Positions 33,132-43,700 of a stretch of 64,000 nucleotides of DNA are shown piece by piece. The notes below the pieces were generated by a model. It worked only from the letters and a program-made list of their open reading frames with translations, had not been told where the DNA came from and did no database searches. Position 1 is the stretch's first letter. Every line of letters starts with the position of its first letter. Source of the DNA: Edaphochlamys debaryana (lineage: Eukaryota > Chlorophyta > Chlorophyceae > Chlamydomonadales). Location: assembly GCA_016858145.1 (NCBI GenBank), contig JAEHOE010000173.1, positions 1 through 64,000 of the forward strand. Direction: 5' to 3'. The position numbers were made by a program, and so were the translations under genes.

Positions 33132-36100
33132 CTAATCTTTAGCGGGGGGGCAGCCCATTCGGCCCAGGACGCCCTCCAGGGCTGCCACAACCTGGGCGGG
33201 GAGGGGGAATGTGGAGGGCGCGGGAGGTGTCATGGGCTGAGCATGGCTTGACACTCGCCACTCCCCTTCGGGCCCTTCCTGGACCTACCCCTGAGCATGC
33301 CCCACGCCTCACCTCCTGCGCGCTCGGCCTGCTGTCCGGCTCCCTCCGCATGCACGCCCTGCCCAGCTCCGCCAGCTCCGGGTCCACGTCCTCGGGCCAC
33401 TCCAGGGCCAGGTCCAGATCGCCGGACAGCAGGCCCATCAGGATCTGCGCGGGGTGCCGCTCGTAGTGCGGAGGCCGACCGCCCGAGACCAGCTGCCACA
33501 GCAGCGCGCCAAGGGAGTACACGTCAGCGGCGGGGCCCACGGGAGGGGCGGCTGCACCTGGGGAGCCGGGGCCTGTCGCGCCTTCCACGCTGCCAGGGCC
33601 GCCTCCAGCAGCACCCGACGGCGGCGCCTGCTCCTCGGCCCCTGCCATCCCCGGCCCCGCCGCGGCCCACCCGGCCAGCGCCGCCGCAGCCTCCGGCGCC
33701 ATGTACGCGAGCGCCGGCCACGCACACGTGTGGCGCGCCAGGGCCCCGCCCGCGGCCCCCGCCTCGAGGCCTGGGCCCTGGCCCGAGCCACCGGAGGGCG
33801 CCATGCCCGGAAGGGATACCTTTAGCACCCAGGGCCTGGGGGCCGGGCACGCACCAGGCTCGGGGCCGGGTCCTGGGCTGGGGCTGAGGGCGCGCTCACC
33901 GAGGGCGGGCGCGGTGAGCCCTGGTGCGTGGACGGCTGTCGGAGCCGGAGGCACAGCACTGCAGTCCCGCGGCTGCTGGCTGCTGCTGGCAATGCCTAGG
34001 CTCGGTTCGAAGGCCCCTCGCGCCACCGCGTCTATCGCAGTCGAAAGGTTGCCCTCGGAGGGAGGGGGCGACGGAAAGTGGAGGGCGAGGGGCTCCCAGA
34101 GGGCGCCGCCTCCCGCCGTGGTCGGCCGCTCGCTTGCGCTGCGCATGGGGGGGTGCAGCGAGAGCCGAGAGGTGGGCTGCAGGCTCACGTTTAACCCCGA
34201 GCTGTAGGCGGACAGCAGGCGGCTGGTCCCGTCAGGGACCCATAGCAGCGTGGCTCCCGTTGTGGCGGTGGGGAGGGAGGTGGTGGCGGCTGGGGAGAAG
34301 GCGGCGTCGCACATGGAAACGCGGTGAGCGCTCGGGGCCGGCGCTGCGGCGGGGGGCGGTGGTCCAGGCGGAGCGGGAAGAGGGGGCGGCAGCGGGGAGG
34401 TGAAGGAGGGTGCCGGCGGGGCGGGGTGACGGAGCTCGAGGCTGGGCCTGAGGGCGCCCGCGCCCGGCGCTGAAGTGCGGCCCCTCCACGAGATGCGCCG
34501 AAGGCGACCTATCCAGCCCCTGTGGAACGCCCCTCGGCCTGTGCTCGCGGCGCCTCCTGAGCTGCCGCCGCCAGTGCTGAAGCCCCCCCAAGGGCTGCTG
34601 AATATGCTCGCCCCGCGCGCAAGCCCGCCGGGGGCATCACCTCCCCCTGAGCCGCTGGCCGTCCCACCGCCCCTATGCGCCACGACAACCGCGGCTGCAG
34701 CGGCAAAGGCGGCACTGGAAGCGCCGGCCAGGCTCGTAACTGAGCCCAGGCTCGGCGCTGGGCCCAGGGAGCGGGGGGCCGACGGACTGGGCGGGGGGTC
34801 CTCCCGGGGAGCAGCACTCGCGTGCAGCTCGCTCCGTGTCAGGACTCGGACTGATCTGGCCTCAAAGCCTGTCGTCGCCGTCAATTCCGTTCCCGGAACC
34901 GACGGGTCAGTTCGTGCTGACAGGAGAGCTCGTTGCATCACGGTGGGACCCCGGGCGCTCCGCCGTGCGGCGACGGCGCTTGTTGCGATTGCGTCAACCG
35001 GACTCAGGGCTGCTCTAAACGGAGATCCCGTCCCCGCTGCTGCCGCCGCCGCTGCAGCGGCAGCTGTCGTGGCGGCGGCCGCCATGCCTGCGCTGTAGCT
35101 GTGACGGGTGACAGCCTGACAGGCATGAGAAGGGGGCGAGCAAGGTCTGTGACTTCTGGGGGCCGCCCGCGAGCGAGATTTCACCTGGAGCTTCAAAGCA
35201 GCGCCGGCGCGACAGCCGACATTGTCGGTTACCCCCACGGGCACCCCCTGACACCTCCCGCTCCCCGCCCTCGCGCCCGCGCCCGCTCACCGCTCTGACG
35301 CCGCCCAAGGCACCACGGGAGCGCCCCTCTGATCCCCACGGACCCTCCAGCGACGTCCCGCGGCCGCCGCCGGCTCTGCCGGCCGCAGCCGCCTGCCCGG
35401 GCGGCATCAGCCCGAGCCCCACCGGCCGCCACACGCTGTCCTGGTGCCCGCCGCCGCCTCCGGCATCGCCGCCGCCGCCTCCACCTCCTCCTCCGCCACG
35501 TTCAACTTCTCCCATTAGTTTCGGGACCGCGAGCGGGCGAGGCTTGGCGATGCCGTCAAGCAAGCGCCGCTGGGCCCCGCCCTGCTGCTCGGCGGCCCCC
35601 TGCCGAGCTGCACGGACATCCGGGGTGCTCGCGCACAGTACGGTCCTCGGCTCCAGTCGGCCGTGCGTGAGGCCCGCGGCGTGCAGCGCCGCAACGCCCC
35701 GCGCCACGTCCAGGGCGGCCTGGACCGCGGCCAGGCGGTTCAGGCCGGGACCGGGGCCGGGGCGGGGTGGACAGGAACGGTCTGGTGCAACGCCAGCACA
35801 AGCCGGCTGCAGAGGGGCTCCTACAGGGCTGATCGGCTGCGGCGCCCATGCGCCTTCGGCCTGCCCCTCCACCTTCCCCTGACCCTGCTGCTGCCCCTGC
35901 CCCGGGGTGTGCCGCCTCAGCCGCAGGAGGAGGGAGTGGAGGTCACCGCCGTCGCAGCTGGGCAAGGGCGGACGGCAAGAGAACCAGGCGCGCGGCAAGG
36001 GATAGGCGCACACTTAAGGGGTGCGGGAGGTGGCGGCCTGAGGGGCGAGTTGCTCGTGGCACAGTCGCTTGTGCTCCAGGTCTGCCCCCAGCTCCAACGA

Positions 36101-36889
36101 AGCCTGGTCGCCGCCCGTCCCCGCCCCTCCCCCGCTCACCACTCTGTGACCAGCACCTGCAGCCGCTGCCCCTCCTCCGCCACGGCCGCCAGAGCCTCCA
36201 GCGCCCCCTGCAGAGACCCCCGGGCCTCGGCCAGGCAGCGGGGGCCGTGCACGTGGCCGGGGGCGGGGCCGGCGGGGGCGGGGCAGTCCGGTCCCGCGGG
36301 GGCGGGGAAGTCGGGGCCCGGCGGAGCGACCAGACTGTCGTGCCACTCGGTACCCCAGTTTCTCGATGAGGATAACGCTTGTTGGAGGTCGTCGAGAGAA
36401 GCGTGGAGGTAGGCGAAGCAGCGGAGCAGGTTGTCGTGGGCGGGCGCGCGGGCCAGGGAAGAAACGTGAACGACCTGCGTGCAGGGGCGCGTGGCACACT
36501 GTCGACAACAGATCGCGCTGCCTATGAGATCTCTATTTCCTCAACAGACTGCTGCGGTTCGCTGGCTAGCTCGCCCTCCGCTTGCTTACGTGGAAGTCGA
36601 TTGTGCTTGTCACTGCCGCATCCCCGAGGCGCGCCAGGAAAACGACCCGCTTCGCAGAGATATGTGTAGCTGAGACACCCCGCAATGACTTCAGCAGTTC
36701 TATCAAAGCCTGGCGCCCGTCGGAGGGTGGGGACAAATGTACAAACTTCGCGTTGGGCTTCGTCTGCTTCACCGATAGGTCCCTGGTGATCTCAGTCTCT
36801 GTATGCAGCAGAGTGGCGCGCGTCGCCGCTGGATAGGCCGGCTCCTGTTGCCGCTCTGCGACGCTTTGCGCGCCGAGAAGCAGCGACAT
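33132..36889 (-). CDS. Pseudokinase, 1,054 aa
   Basis: Complete 5-exon model: 36590-36889, 36140-36474, 35291-35957, 33313-35115, 33132-33191, with all phases consistent. Real ATG at 36889; ends CPPAKD then TAG. The fold resembles a TKL/receptor-like kinase: HDNLLRCFAYLHASLDDL (helix C/beta4 side), LVTECCDGGDLHSLL (hinge), VARGVAALHAAGLTHGRLEP (catalytic-loop position), VLKVSLPGM (DFG position), YMAPEAAAAL, ADVYSLGALLWQLVSGG, ACMRREPDSRPSAQEV. HRD has become HGR and DFG has become LPG, and no glycine loop or VAxK lysine is visible before HDNLL. It should therefore lack phosphotransfer and act as a scaffold or allosteric partner, or be decaying. A low-complexity insert of about 450 residues separates the two active-site positions. 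The reading frame is intact throughout, which argues against a plain pseudogene. Confidence 0.85.
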
Positions 36890-37063
36890 GTGACACGTAC
36901 TCGGCTGATTATTATATCAGCCAGGCATTATCAAAAGGGAGCAAAGTGGCAGAGTTATGGGCCTTGGGAGGCACAGTCTGTCGGCGTCAACCAACCGCGC
37001 CCGAAGTTTCGGTCGGCTCGGATTATGTGTCTAGCCTGTGTGGGCTTGCTCTCTTAGATATCA
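36890..37063. other. Short intergenic: pseudokinase 5' flank
   Basis: 174 bp between the pseudokinase ATG and the likely poly(A) site of the F-box-like gene. The AT-rich patch ATTATTATATCAG (about 36908-36920) is the only TATA-like element. It lies just upstream of the ATG and could be the core promoter. Confidence 0.3.
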
Positions 37064-37068
37064 TTACA
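37064..37068 (-). terminator. TGTAA poly(A) signal for the F-box-like gene
   Basis: TTACA on the plus strand (TGTAA on the minus strand), about 735 nt downstream of the stop at 37802. This would give a long but not unusual 3' UTR for this lineage. Confidence 0.4.
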
Positions 37069-37801
37069 CTCGAGAGATCGAAATACGTCGTTAGGCGGAC
37101 AACTTGAGTAGGTTCGTCCGAACAGCTGGCGGACGTGGGCCGCCTAACGACTTGTGCCCAGACCGGGGTAGCAAAGCACTTAGCAAGCACATACAGCGAG
37201 TAGCTGCCCGTTCAGGCCAAGTGCGGCCAACTGCGGCCACGGCCCGCCTCGACCTACGGCCGCCTGGTCCCGCGAGTCCCCGCCCCCCGATCGACGCCCC
37301 CAGCAGGCAAGCTCAAGCAGGTGCAGACTTGCAAATACGTCTCTGGCCGCTGCCTACGTCGCTCAGTGGGCCGCCACAGGCAGGGCTTGCTCTGCGGGAC
37401 TACACGAAACCGCTTAGCACACGCGCGCATACTCATCCAGCCCGCACACCTAGCTAGCAGACGCGGCGCTCAACCACAGGTTAGAGTGCTTAGGCAGACA
37501 GAGCACATTTCTGCACTACCGGTGCTGCACTCCGGAGCGCACTGATGAACATGTGGGTCCCACGCGGCCTCCCATCAAGGCCATACGTACGAGTGTGGCC
37601 TCGCACTTGCTTGCGGCCGCGGGGCCCCACTGGGGCTGGCAGCCCGACCAGGCCAGGAGCAAAGCTTGGGCGATAGACCTGTCTCTATGGAGGGGCACAA
37701 CAAAGCCACTTCAAGAGGCAACAAGCAAGCACACACACGCCCTTGTTTGCCTGCCCAATTCCAGGACACGCCACCCCTGTGCGGCCTCCCATTACGCCAG
37801 C

Positions 37802-40210
37802 CTACCCTCGCAAACAACTTCCGAGGGAGGCCTCCCCCTCCTGAGCCGCATCCCCACCTTCCCCTGCCAGTCGCTCCCTGGCTGCCCTCTGCTGCACGCG
37901 CCTCTGCCCCCCCACCCACGCCACAACCTCTGGCCCTTCCTCGCCGCCCGGCCGGCGCCGTCGCGCCCGCCGTGCCGCCCCCCGCCAGTCTATCGGGCAG
38001 CCCTCGTCCGCCATCCAGCGCAGCACGGCCAGGCGGCAGCCCCACGTGGCCGAATCGTGTACGGCATCAGTAAAGGTGTCTGCGGTCCAGGGGCACCCCA
38101 GGCGGCGCAGCACGGCCAGCACGGAGAGGTCGCCGTGGCGGCCCGCGGCCAGGTACGGCGCTCCGTCCTGCACCGCATGCATATGTGTGGGGGTTGGCAG
38201 AGAGGCTGAGGCGGGGCGGTTGATGGCGGGCGTGCGGCAGGACGGGGAGGTGCAGGACGCCAGAGCATGGCAAAAGGCAACGATGTGCGTGCGCCATCGG
38301 TTGTGCTTGCCTCGAGTCCCCCCTGCCCCGCTGCACCCAGGCAAGCCTACGCAGCCCCCAGCCCTGCCATTCACCGCGTCTGACCAGCATTGCTCCCGCT
38401 TAACAACACCCCGCCGCCTCCCCTCCCCCCACGTGCTCACCTCCAGCGGAGCGCCATGCGCCGCGACCCACTCCACCGCAGCCGCGCAGCCGGACCCCGC
38501 GGCGCCGGCGAGCACGCCCCCGCCCCCACCGTCCCCACCGCCGCCGCCACCGCCCCCTTGCAGAGACATGCCGTGCTCCTCCACCAGCCAGGACAGCGTC
38601 GCGACGCTGCCGGACCGCGCCGCCGCCACCGCCAGCTCCGGCTCCGCCAGCGCCGCCGTCAGCGCGTCTGGCCACACCTCCGCCAGCCACCTCAGCATCC
38701 CCACGTCGCCCCGACGCGCCGCCGCCAGCAGCAGGCCCCACGGCTCCAGCGGCGCGCCCCGTGCCGCCAGCAGCCGCAGGGCCTGGAGCTGCCCCGCCGC
38801 CGCTGCTGCTTCCGCCACGCCCGGACCGAGCGCCGCCAGCCCTGGAGCCGGCGGCGCCGCCATGTCGTCGAGTATGTACGACAGCGCGCCGAGGTTGCCG
38901 TACCGCGCCGCCGCCGTCGCAGCGTCGCGCGTTGCCACCGCCACTCCAGCCACCCGTGCGAGCCAGCGGAGGCGGGCCTCGCCCTCGGGCTGCGCCGCCG
39001 CCAGCGCCGGCGCTGCCGATGGCGCTCCATCGCCACCGCTGCTGCCGCGCAGCCTCAGGCCCTGGGCCATCAGCCAGAGGGCCTTGGCCTTCCAGTCCGG
39101 CCCCGGGCTGCCCACGGCCGCAGCCACGATGCCGTCCTCCTCGGCGGCCTCCTGCTCGTTGCCGCTCACCAGGCGAGCCTGCACCAGCCCGCCCTGCCCC
39201 AGCTCCTCGGGCCTTGTGGGCCCTTCAACCCGCAGGTCCTCTGCGCCGCGGCCCTGCCCGCCCTCCGCCTCCCACGACCCGGGTCCCTCTGGAGGTCCCT
39301 TTGGCTGCGCGGCGGCGCGGCGTGCGGCCAGCAGGGCCCGGCGGTACGGCGACAGGCCCAGGCGGGCCCAGGCCTCGAAGCGGGCCTGCAGCGCCGCCAG
39401 GGAGCCGCCCTCGGCCGTCATGGACAGCAGCAGGCCGCTGCAGGCCAGCGCCTGGCGGTTGTTAGGCGGAGCGGGGAGGGGCAGGTCAGGGCGTGCGGGA
39501 GGGGAGGTGGACAGAGGGTGGATTGCAAAGGCGGCTGAGGGGCAGAGGGGGAGCATGAGACAGTGCAGCGCTTGGAATCTGAGGCCCATGGCCGTAGCGC
39601 ATACCTCCTTGCGCTCGGGGCCTGTCAGCCCTAGCAGCCAGTCCAGCAGCCATGCGTGCCCGGCTCGCGCTGCCGCCCAGACGGCGTCCTCGCACCAGGG
39701 CTCCCGTTGTCCCCCGTTGTCGGAAGATAGGAGCCACCCGCATGCTGCGCGCTGGTCAGCGCCTGCTGCCGAGGCCAGGCCGCACAAGGTCCCCGGGGGA
39801 CGGTCGGGATGGTGCCGGACCCAGTCGAGCACCTCAAGTCTTCCAGCTGCAGCGGCTGCTTGGAAGACGCTCGGCGGGATCAGGCAGCCTGCTACGCGTA
39901 GAGCGAGCTCCAGGTTGATGAGGTCGCCGCTACACGCGGTGCGAGCCAAAAACTGCCATCGTTGCTGTATGGTGAAGTCCCGCGTCGACTGCACATTCCC
40001 CCATCTCCAAGCAAACTCTTGGTGCGGTACAGCAGCCGAAAGATGCACGACGCGATATAGTCCGGCGCTAAAGACGGCAGCTGTCGCGCGGTTGACCAGC
40101 CGCAGAACGCACGGAACCGTGTTTCCGGGCAAGCTTGCTGTGATTCGATGCAGCAGCTCAACAGGTAGTTCATGAAGCAGGCGAGGTTGGGTGGCAGTGG
40201 CCGTGGCCAT
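37802..40210 (-). CDS. F-box-like protein with ankyrin-like repeats, 660 aa
   Basis: Three exons, 39605-40210, 38441-39451 and 37802-38167, all in phase 0; ATG at 40210, TAG at 37802-37804. Residues of about 10-45 (LHELPVELLHRITASLPGN, then LRLVNR) resemble an F-box, the SKP1-binding motif of SCF ubiquitin ligases. The rest is a ladder of helical pairs such as AARAGHAWLLDWLL, AARRGDVGMLRWLAEVWP, AARSGSVATLSWLVEEHG, GCAAAVEWVAAHGAPLE, AGRHGDLSVLAVLRRLGCP and CRLAVLRWMADEGCP. This is the degenerate ankyrin type common in large algal families. The likely role is substrate-recognition adaptor, by inference. The repeat region is interrupted by a low-complexity linker (about residues 260-360). The C-terminus is basic, RRARRRRPGG. 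The F-box call is weaker than the ankyrin-like call. Confidence 0.85.
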   Translation of the reverse strand: MATATATQPRLLHELPVELLHRITASLPGNTVPCVLRLVNRATAAVFSAGLYRVVHLSAAVPHQEFAWRWGNVQSTRDFTIQQRWQFLARTACSGDLINLELALRVAGCLIPPSVFQAAAAAGRLEVLDWVRHHPDRPPGTLCGLASAAGADQRAACGWLLSSDNGGQREPWCEDAVWAAARAGHAWLLDWLLGLTGPERKEVCATAMGLRFQALHCLMLPLCPSAAFAIHPLSTSPPARPDLPLPAPPNNRQALACSGLLLSMTAEGGSLAALQARFEAWARLGLSPYRRALLAARRAAAQPKGPPEGPGSWEAEGGQGRGAEDLRVEGPTRPEELGQGGLVQARLVSGNEQEAAEEDGIVAAAVGSPGPDWKAKALWLMAQGLRLRGSSGGDGAPSAAPALAAAQPEGEARLRWLARVAGVAVATRDAATAAARYGNLGALSYILDDMAAPPAPGLAALGPGVAEAAAAAGQLQALRLLAARGAPLEPWGLLLAAARRGDVGMLRWLAEVWPDALTAALAEPELAVAAARSGSVATLSWLVEEHGMSLQGGGGGGGGDGGGGGVLAGAAGSGCAAAVEWVAAHGAPLEVSTWGEGRRRGVVKREQCWSDAVNGRAGGCVGLPGCSGAGGTRGKHNRWRTHIVAFCHALASCTSPSCRTPAINRPASASLPTPTHMHAVQDGAPYLAAGRHGDLSVLAVLRRLGCPWTADTFTDAVHDSATWGCRLAVLRWMADEGCPIDWRGAARRARRRRPGGEEGPEVVAWVGGQRRVQQRAARERLAGEGGDAAQEGEASLGSCLRG

Positions 40211-40728
40211 TGCTGGGTATGCCTCAAGCTCCGAAGTAAGTGTCTGTCAGCATGGTGTGGGTATCTAGTCGTGGGTAAGCACATGGTTGTTTGCAGACAC
40301 CTGTTAGGGGAGAGGGCCGTGGCGTGCTGGCACGGTCCCTTCCCCCCCAGCGTTCCCCCGCAACAGCGCGACGAGTTGAGGCCAAGCCTTGGCCCCCATT
40401 CCCTACATCACGCTCAGACGGATTCTAGCCTGCATTAAACTCACGTGGAGTGCCGTGCCCCCCCCCCAGAGATATCAGCGGGGGCTGATGGGCTGGTGGG
40501 ACGAGCATGCTTGGCCAAGGGCCCTCGGCCGGTTTCTCCCGCCTCGTGCGAGCACATAGTTGTATCGGTGCTGCTTGTATTTAACCACGATATCACTATG
40601 AGCTGGACACGCTGCTCACACAGCGCGTACTTAGTACACGCACTCTCAAGACGACCCTCTCGCTCACATCCCTCGAAATATGCGATGCACTCGTAGGATT
40701 ACGCGCTGGCTGTGTCGGCAGCCCGGCA
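40211..40728. promoter_or_regulatory. Divergent promoter region
   Basis: 518 bp separate the ATGs of the minus-strand F-box-like gene and the plus-strand receptor kinase, so both promoters must lie here unless undetected 5' exons exist. TGTATTTAACC near 40576 is the best TATA-like sequence for the plus gene, about 150 bp before its ATG. No repeats or small open frames of interest were found. Confidence 0.5.
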
Positions 40729-43700
40729 ATGGGGCGGAAACTTGACGCGTCGGAGGGCAGTGCGCACTATGCTGCTCAAAAGAACACGCTATGTCTGGTT
40801 GTGCTCATTGTTCTGGCCTCGGCGCCGAGCGTGGACGCCGACCCGGCGACATCGCTTCGCGACCTCCTCGCGCTTGCAGCCGCGACCAGCAACGGCAGCC
40901 TCACTCTCGACCCAACAGCATATACGTTCGTGGCTGAGGGCGGGACGTACAATGTGACGACCGACTTGGAGCTCGTGGGCGTGGGCGGAGGGGGGGCGGA
41001 CGATGCCATTCCCTTGACCGTGTTGGACCTCTCGGCCTTCCCCGCTCCATCGAATGTGACAGCCTCCCGGCCCATAACCATAAGGGCAGGTATGTAGCCG
41101 CAACAAACATGCCGGACTGGGGGGCGGGCATGGGGCACAGCGAGGAGAGCACCGCTCTAGGGGGACATTGCGCCCCCACGCCGCAGGCGGCGAAGCGCAC
41201 CGTCCACGCCCCAGCAGCCCCTTCTGCCTCCCCTTACTCACCTCTCGACGCCCCTTCTTCCTCAACCCTCTCCCCCAGGCTCCATGCTGCGCCTGCGGAA
41301 CCTGGGCCTCCGCCTGCCGCCGCTGCCTCCCGACGCCGCCGCCTTCCCGCTGAGCCTGCTGTCGGGCCTGGCGGCGGTGCAGGCGGGCGGGGCGCTGGCG
41401 CTGGAGGGGGTGACGCTGGCGGCGGGGAGCTGCAGGTATATGTGTGTGGGGGGGGGGGGGGGCGGAGCGGGGGGGTCGCATTACGGGTGGGACGGAGGGG
41501 GGGCGGAGGTTTGGGGGAGCGGATTCGAGAGGAGGGAACGGGTGGGAGGGAGTGACGCTGGCGGCTGGCTAGGCCTCGCAGGTCTTCAGCAGCCCTCTCC
41601 CTCTCCCTCCCTCCACCTTTCCCAGTGGCCTTTACTCCAACCTCCCGCCCTGCCTCTTCCCCACCCCACCCCACCCCACCCACCCACCCAGTGACCTGGT
41701 GGCTTTCACGCGGGTGCTGTGCCGCGCCGCCACCTGGCGCTTCGGAGGGGGCAGCGCGGGGGGCGGCGGGGGCGTGAGCGTGCAGGTGCGGCCGGGACTG
41801 GGGGGCCAGGGGGGCCGGGGGGGCACGGATGTGTACCGGGGATGGGGACTGTGCCCAGGGACGGAGCCGCGCAGCGCAGGCGTGGGTGCGGGTGTGAGTG
41901 TGGGTGGGGCGGCGGGGGCTCAGGCATGAGACGGCGTGCAAAGGCATGCTCCGCGCAGCTGTGGTGAAACCCGTAGACGGGGCGGTGGCCGGTCAGGTGT
42001 CGCTGACCCTAGCGCACCCGGTGCCAAGGATCGCCACAGCCGCAGCCGCTTCTCTAAAGTCACCGATAGCAGAGCTCTCTACATGCCGTGTGGTTACTCA
42101 GGGAGGAGCCGGCCGTCACCGCGCCCCCCCCCCCGGTGCCCAGGTCCTGAGCGGCGTGGTGATGTACGGCAACGGTACGATGTCTTTGGCGGCGGCGGAC
42201 AGTACGGCAGGGGCCGCCACGGCGGCGGCTTCAGGTGGGCGGCTGGGGACTGGGGGCCATGGGCTGGCGGATTGGAACTGGGGCCTGGGCTGGAGGTGAA
42301 TGAGGTCGCTGCGTGGATTGCGCACGGGAACTGATTGACCCGGCCTTGTGTCCGCGTCCCAGTACCCTTGCCCATCACAACTGACTTGACGGATCATCGA
42401 CACGCACGTGCATCCGTCCCCCAACTTACCCTATCCCGCCGCAGGTGCCTTGCTTCGCTCCAGCCGTATCACGTGCGGCCCCACGCCCTTCAACGCCACT
42501 GGCTCGGCCACCCCACCCAACACAACCTCCCCCGCCGCCTGGTCCGGCCCGCCCGCCCCCTGGGCGTGCTCCGCAGCCTTCGTGACGAGCGCCGCCAGTC
42601 TGTACGACACCGTCGTACAGAATTCGCCGAACACGACAGATGCATTACTCATCTCAGTTGCTGGGAACGTGACCCTGGACCCTGCGACCTGGGCGCCGGT
42701 CACACTTCGGCCCGGGCTCATCTTGGGCATGTACGGCAACCCGTCATCTGCCGTACAGATCGACTTTGGCGGCGTCGCGGGGGCCTTCATCTTGCCGTCG
42801 TACAGCACCTCGGGTGCGGCCGTGCGGCTCCGGGACCTCACGCTGCTCGGCCTGCCGTACCCGCCGTACGTGACGTCCCTGCTGGACCTGATGGGGGCCT
42901 GGATGCACGCCTTCCGGGTGGTCAGGTGGGTGTGCCCGAGTCCCACGGGACGGCTGCTCGAACCAGCAAGCGGGGCAGGCTGGGGTCGTCGTGGACATGC
43001 CTGCTCCCTCTCCCTTCCTTCCTCAACACCGGTAGCCTGCCCACCCTTATTCACCACCCCCATCCCCCAGGTCGCCGCCCCCCGGCTCCCCAACCACGCC
43101 CCAGCTGGTGCTGACTAATGCCTCCCTGGTGCTGGCGGACGAGGAGGGCAGCTGGTGGACCATCAACCTGCCCGCGGCGTCGGCGGCGTCGGCGGCGCAG
43201 GTGGGGGGTTAGCGGTTAGCGGTTGGTGGTTTGTATATGAACGGGTGATGATAAACCGTGTGTGGTCTACGGTTGAGGATGAGGGCAGCAGCCGTTGCGG
43301 CACCGACCTGGTCGATGGGAGGCGTGGACGGGGCGGGTGGGTGGGGGGTGGGGGGGTAGGGCGATCTTTGACGATTTAGAGGTTTGATAGCCCAGGTGGT
43401 ATGGCGGCAGCCAGCGAGCCCGATGCGCATGGGGGGGCAGGGCACGAGCGTGAGGGAGGTGAGGCATTCAGCTTGCTTGCCGACTCTCCGATACGCCCTC
43501 CAAAGCTCCGGCCCCCGTTCCTTCTTACGCACCGCACCCCCCAACCCGACAACCCCCTCCGCCCCGCCCAGGTCTCCCCCTGGCTGGCCAACGTGTTTGT
43601 GCTGCCGGTGGCCGCATCGACCACGGCCGTTGGGTTGATCGGTGCGGCGAAGGCCACCTCCGTTACGGACGCCAGCCAGGTGTGTGCGGCTGGGGAGGGG

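Noticed and set aside
38046..40175. 709-codon plus-strand open frame opposite the F-box-like gene
   Set aside because: High-GC antisense shadow. The minus strand has ATG, in-phase introns and recognisable ankyrin-like repeats.
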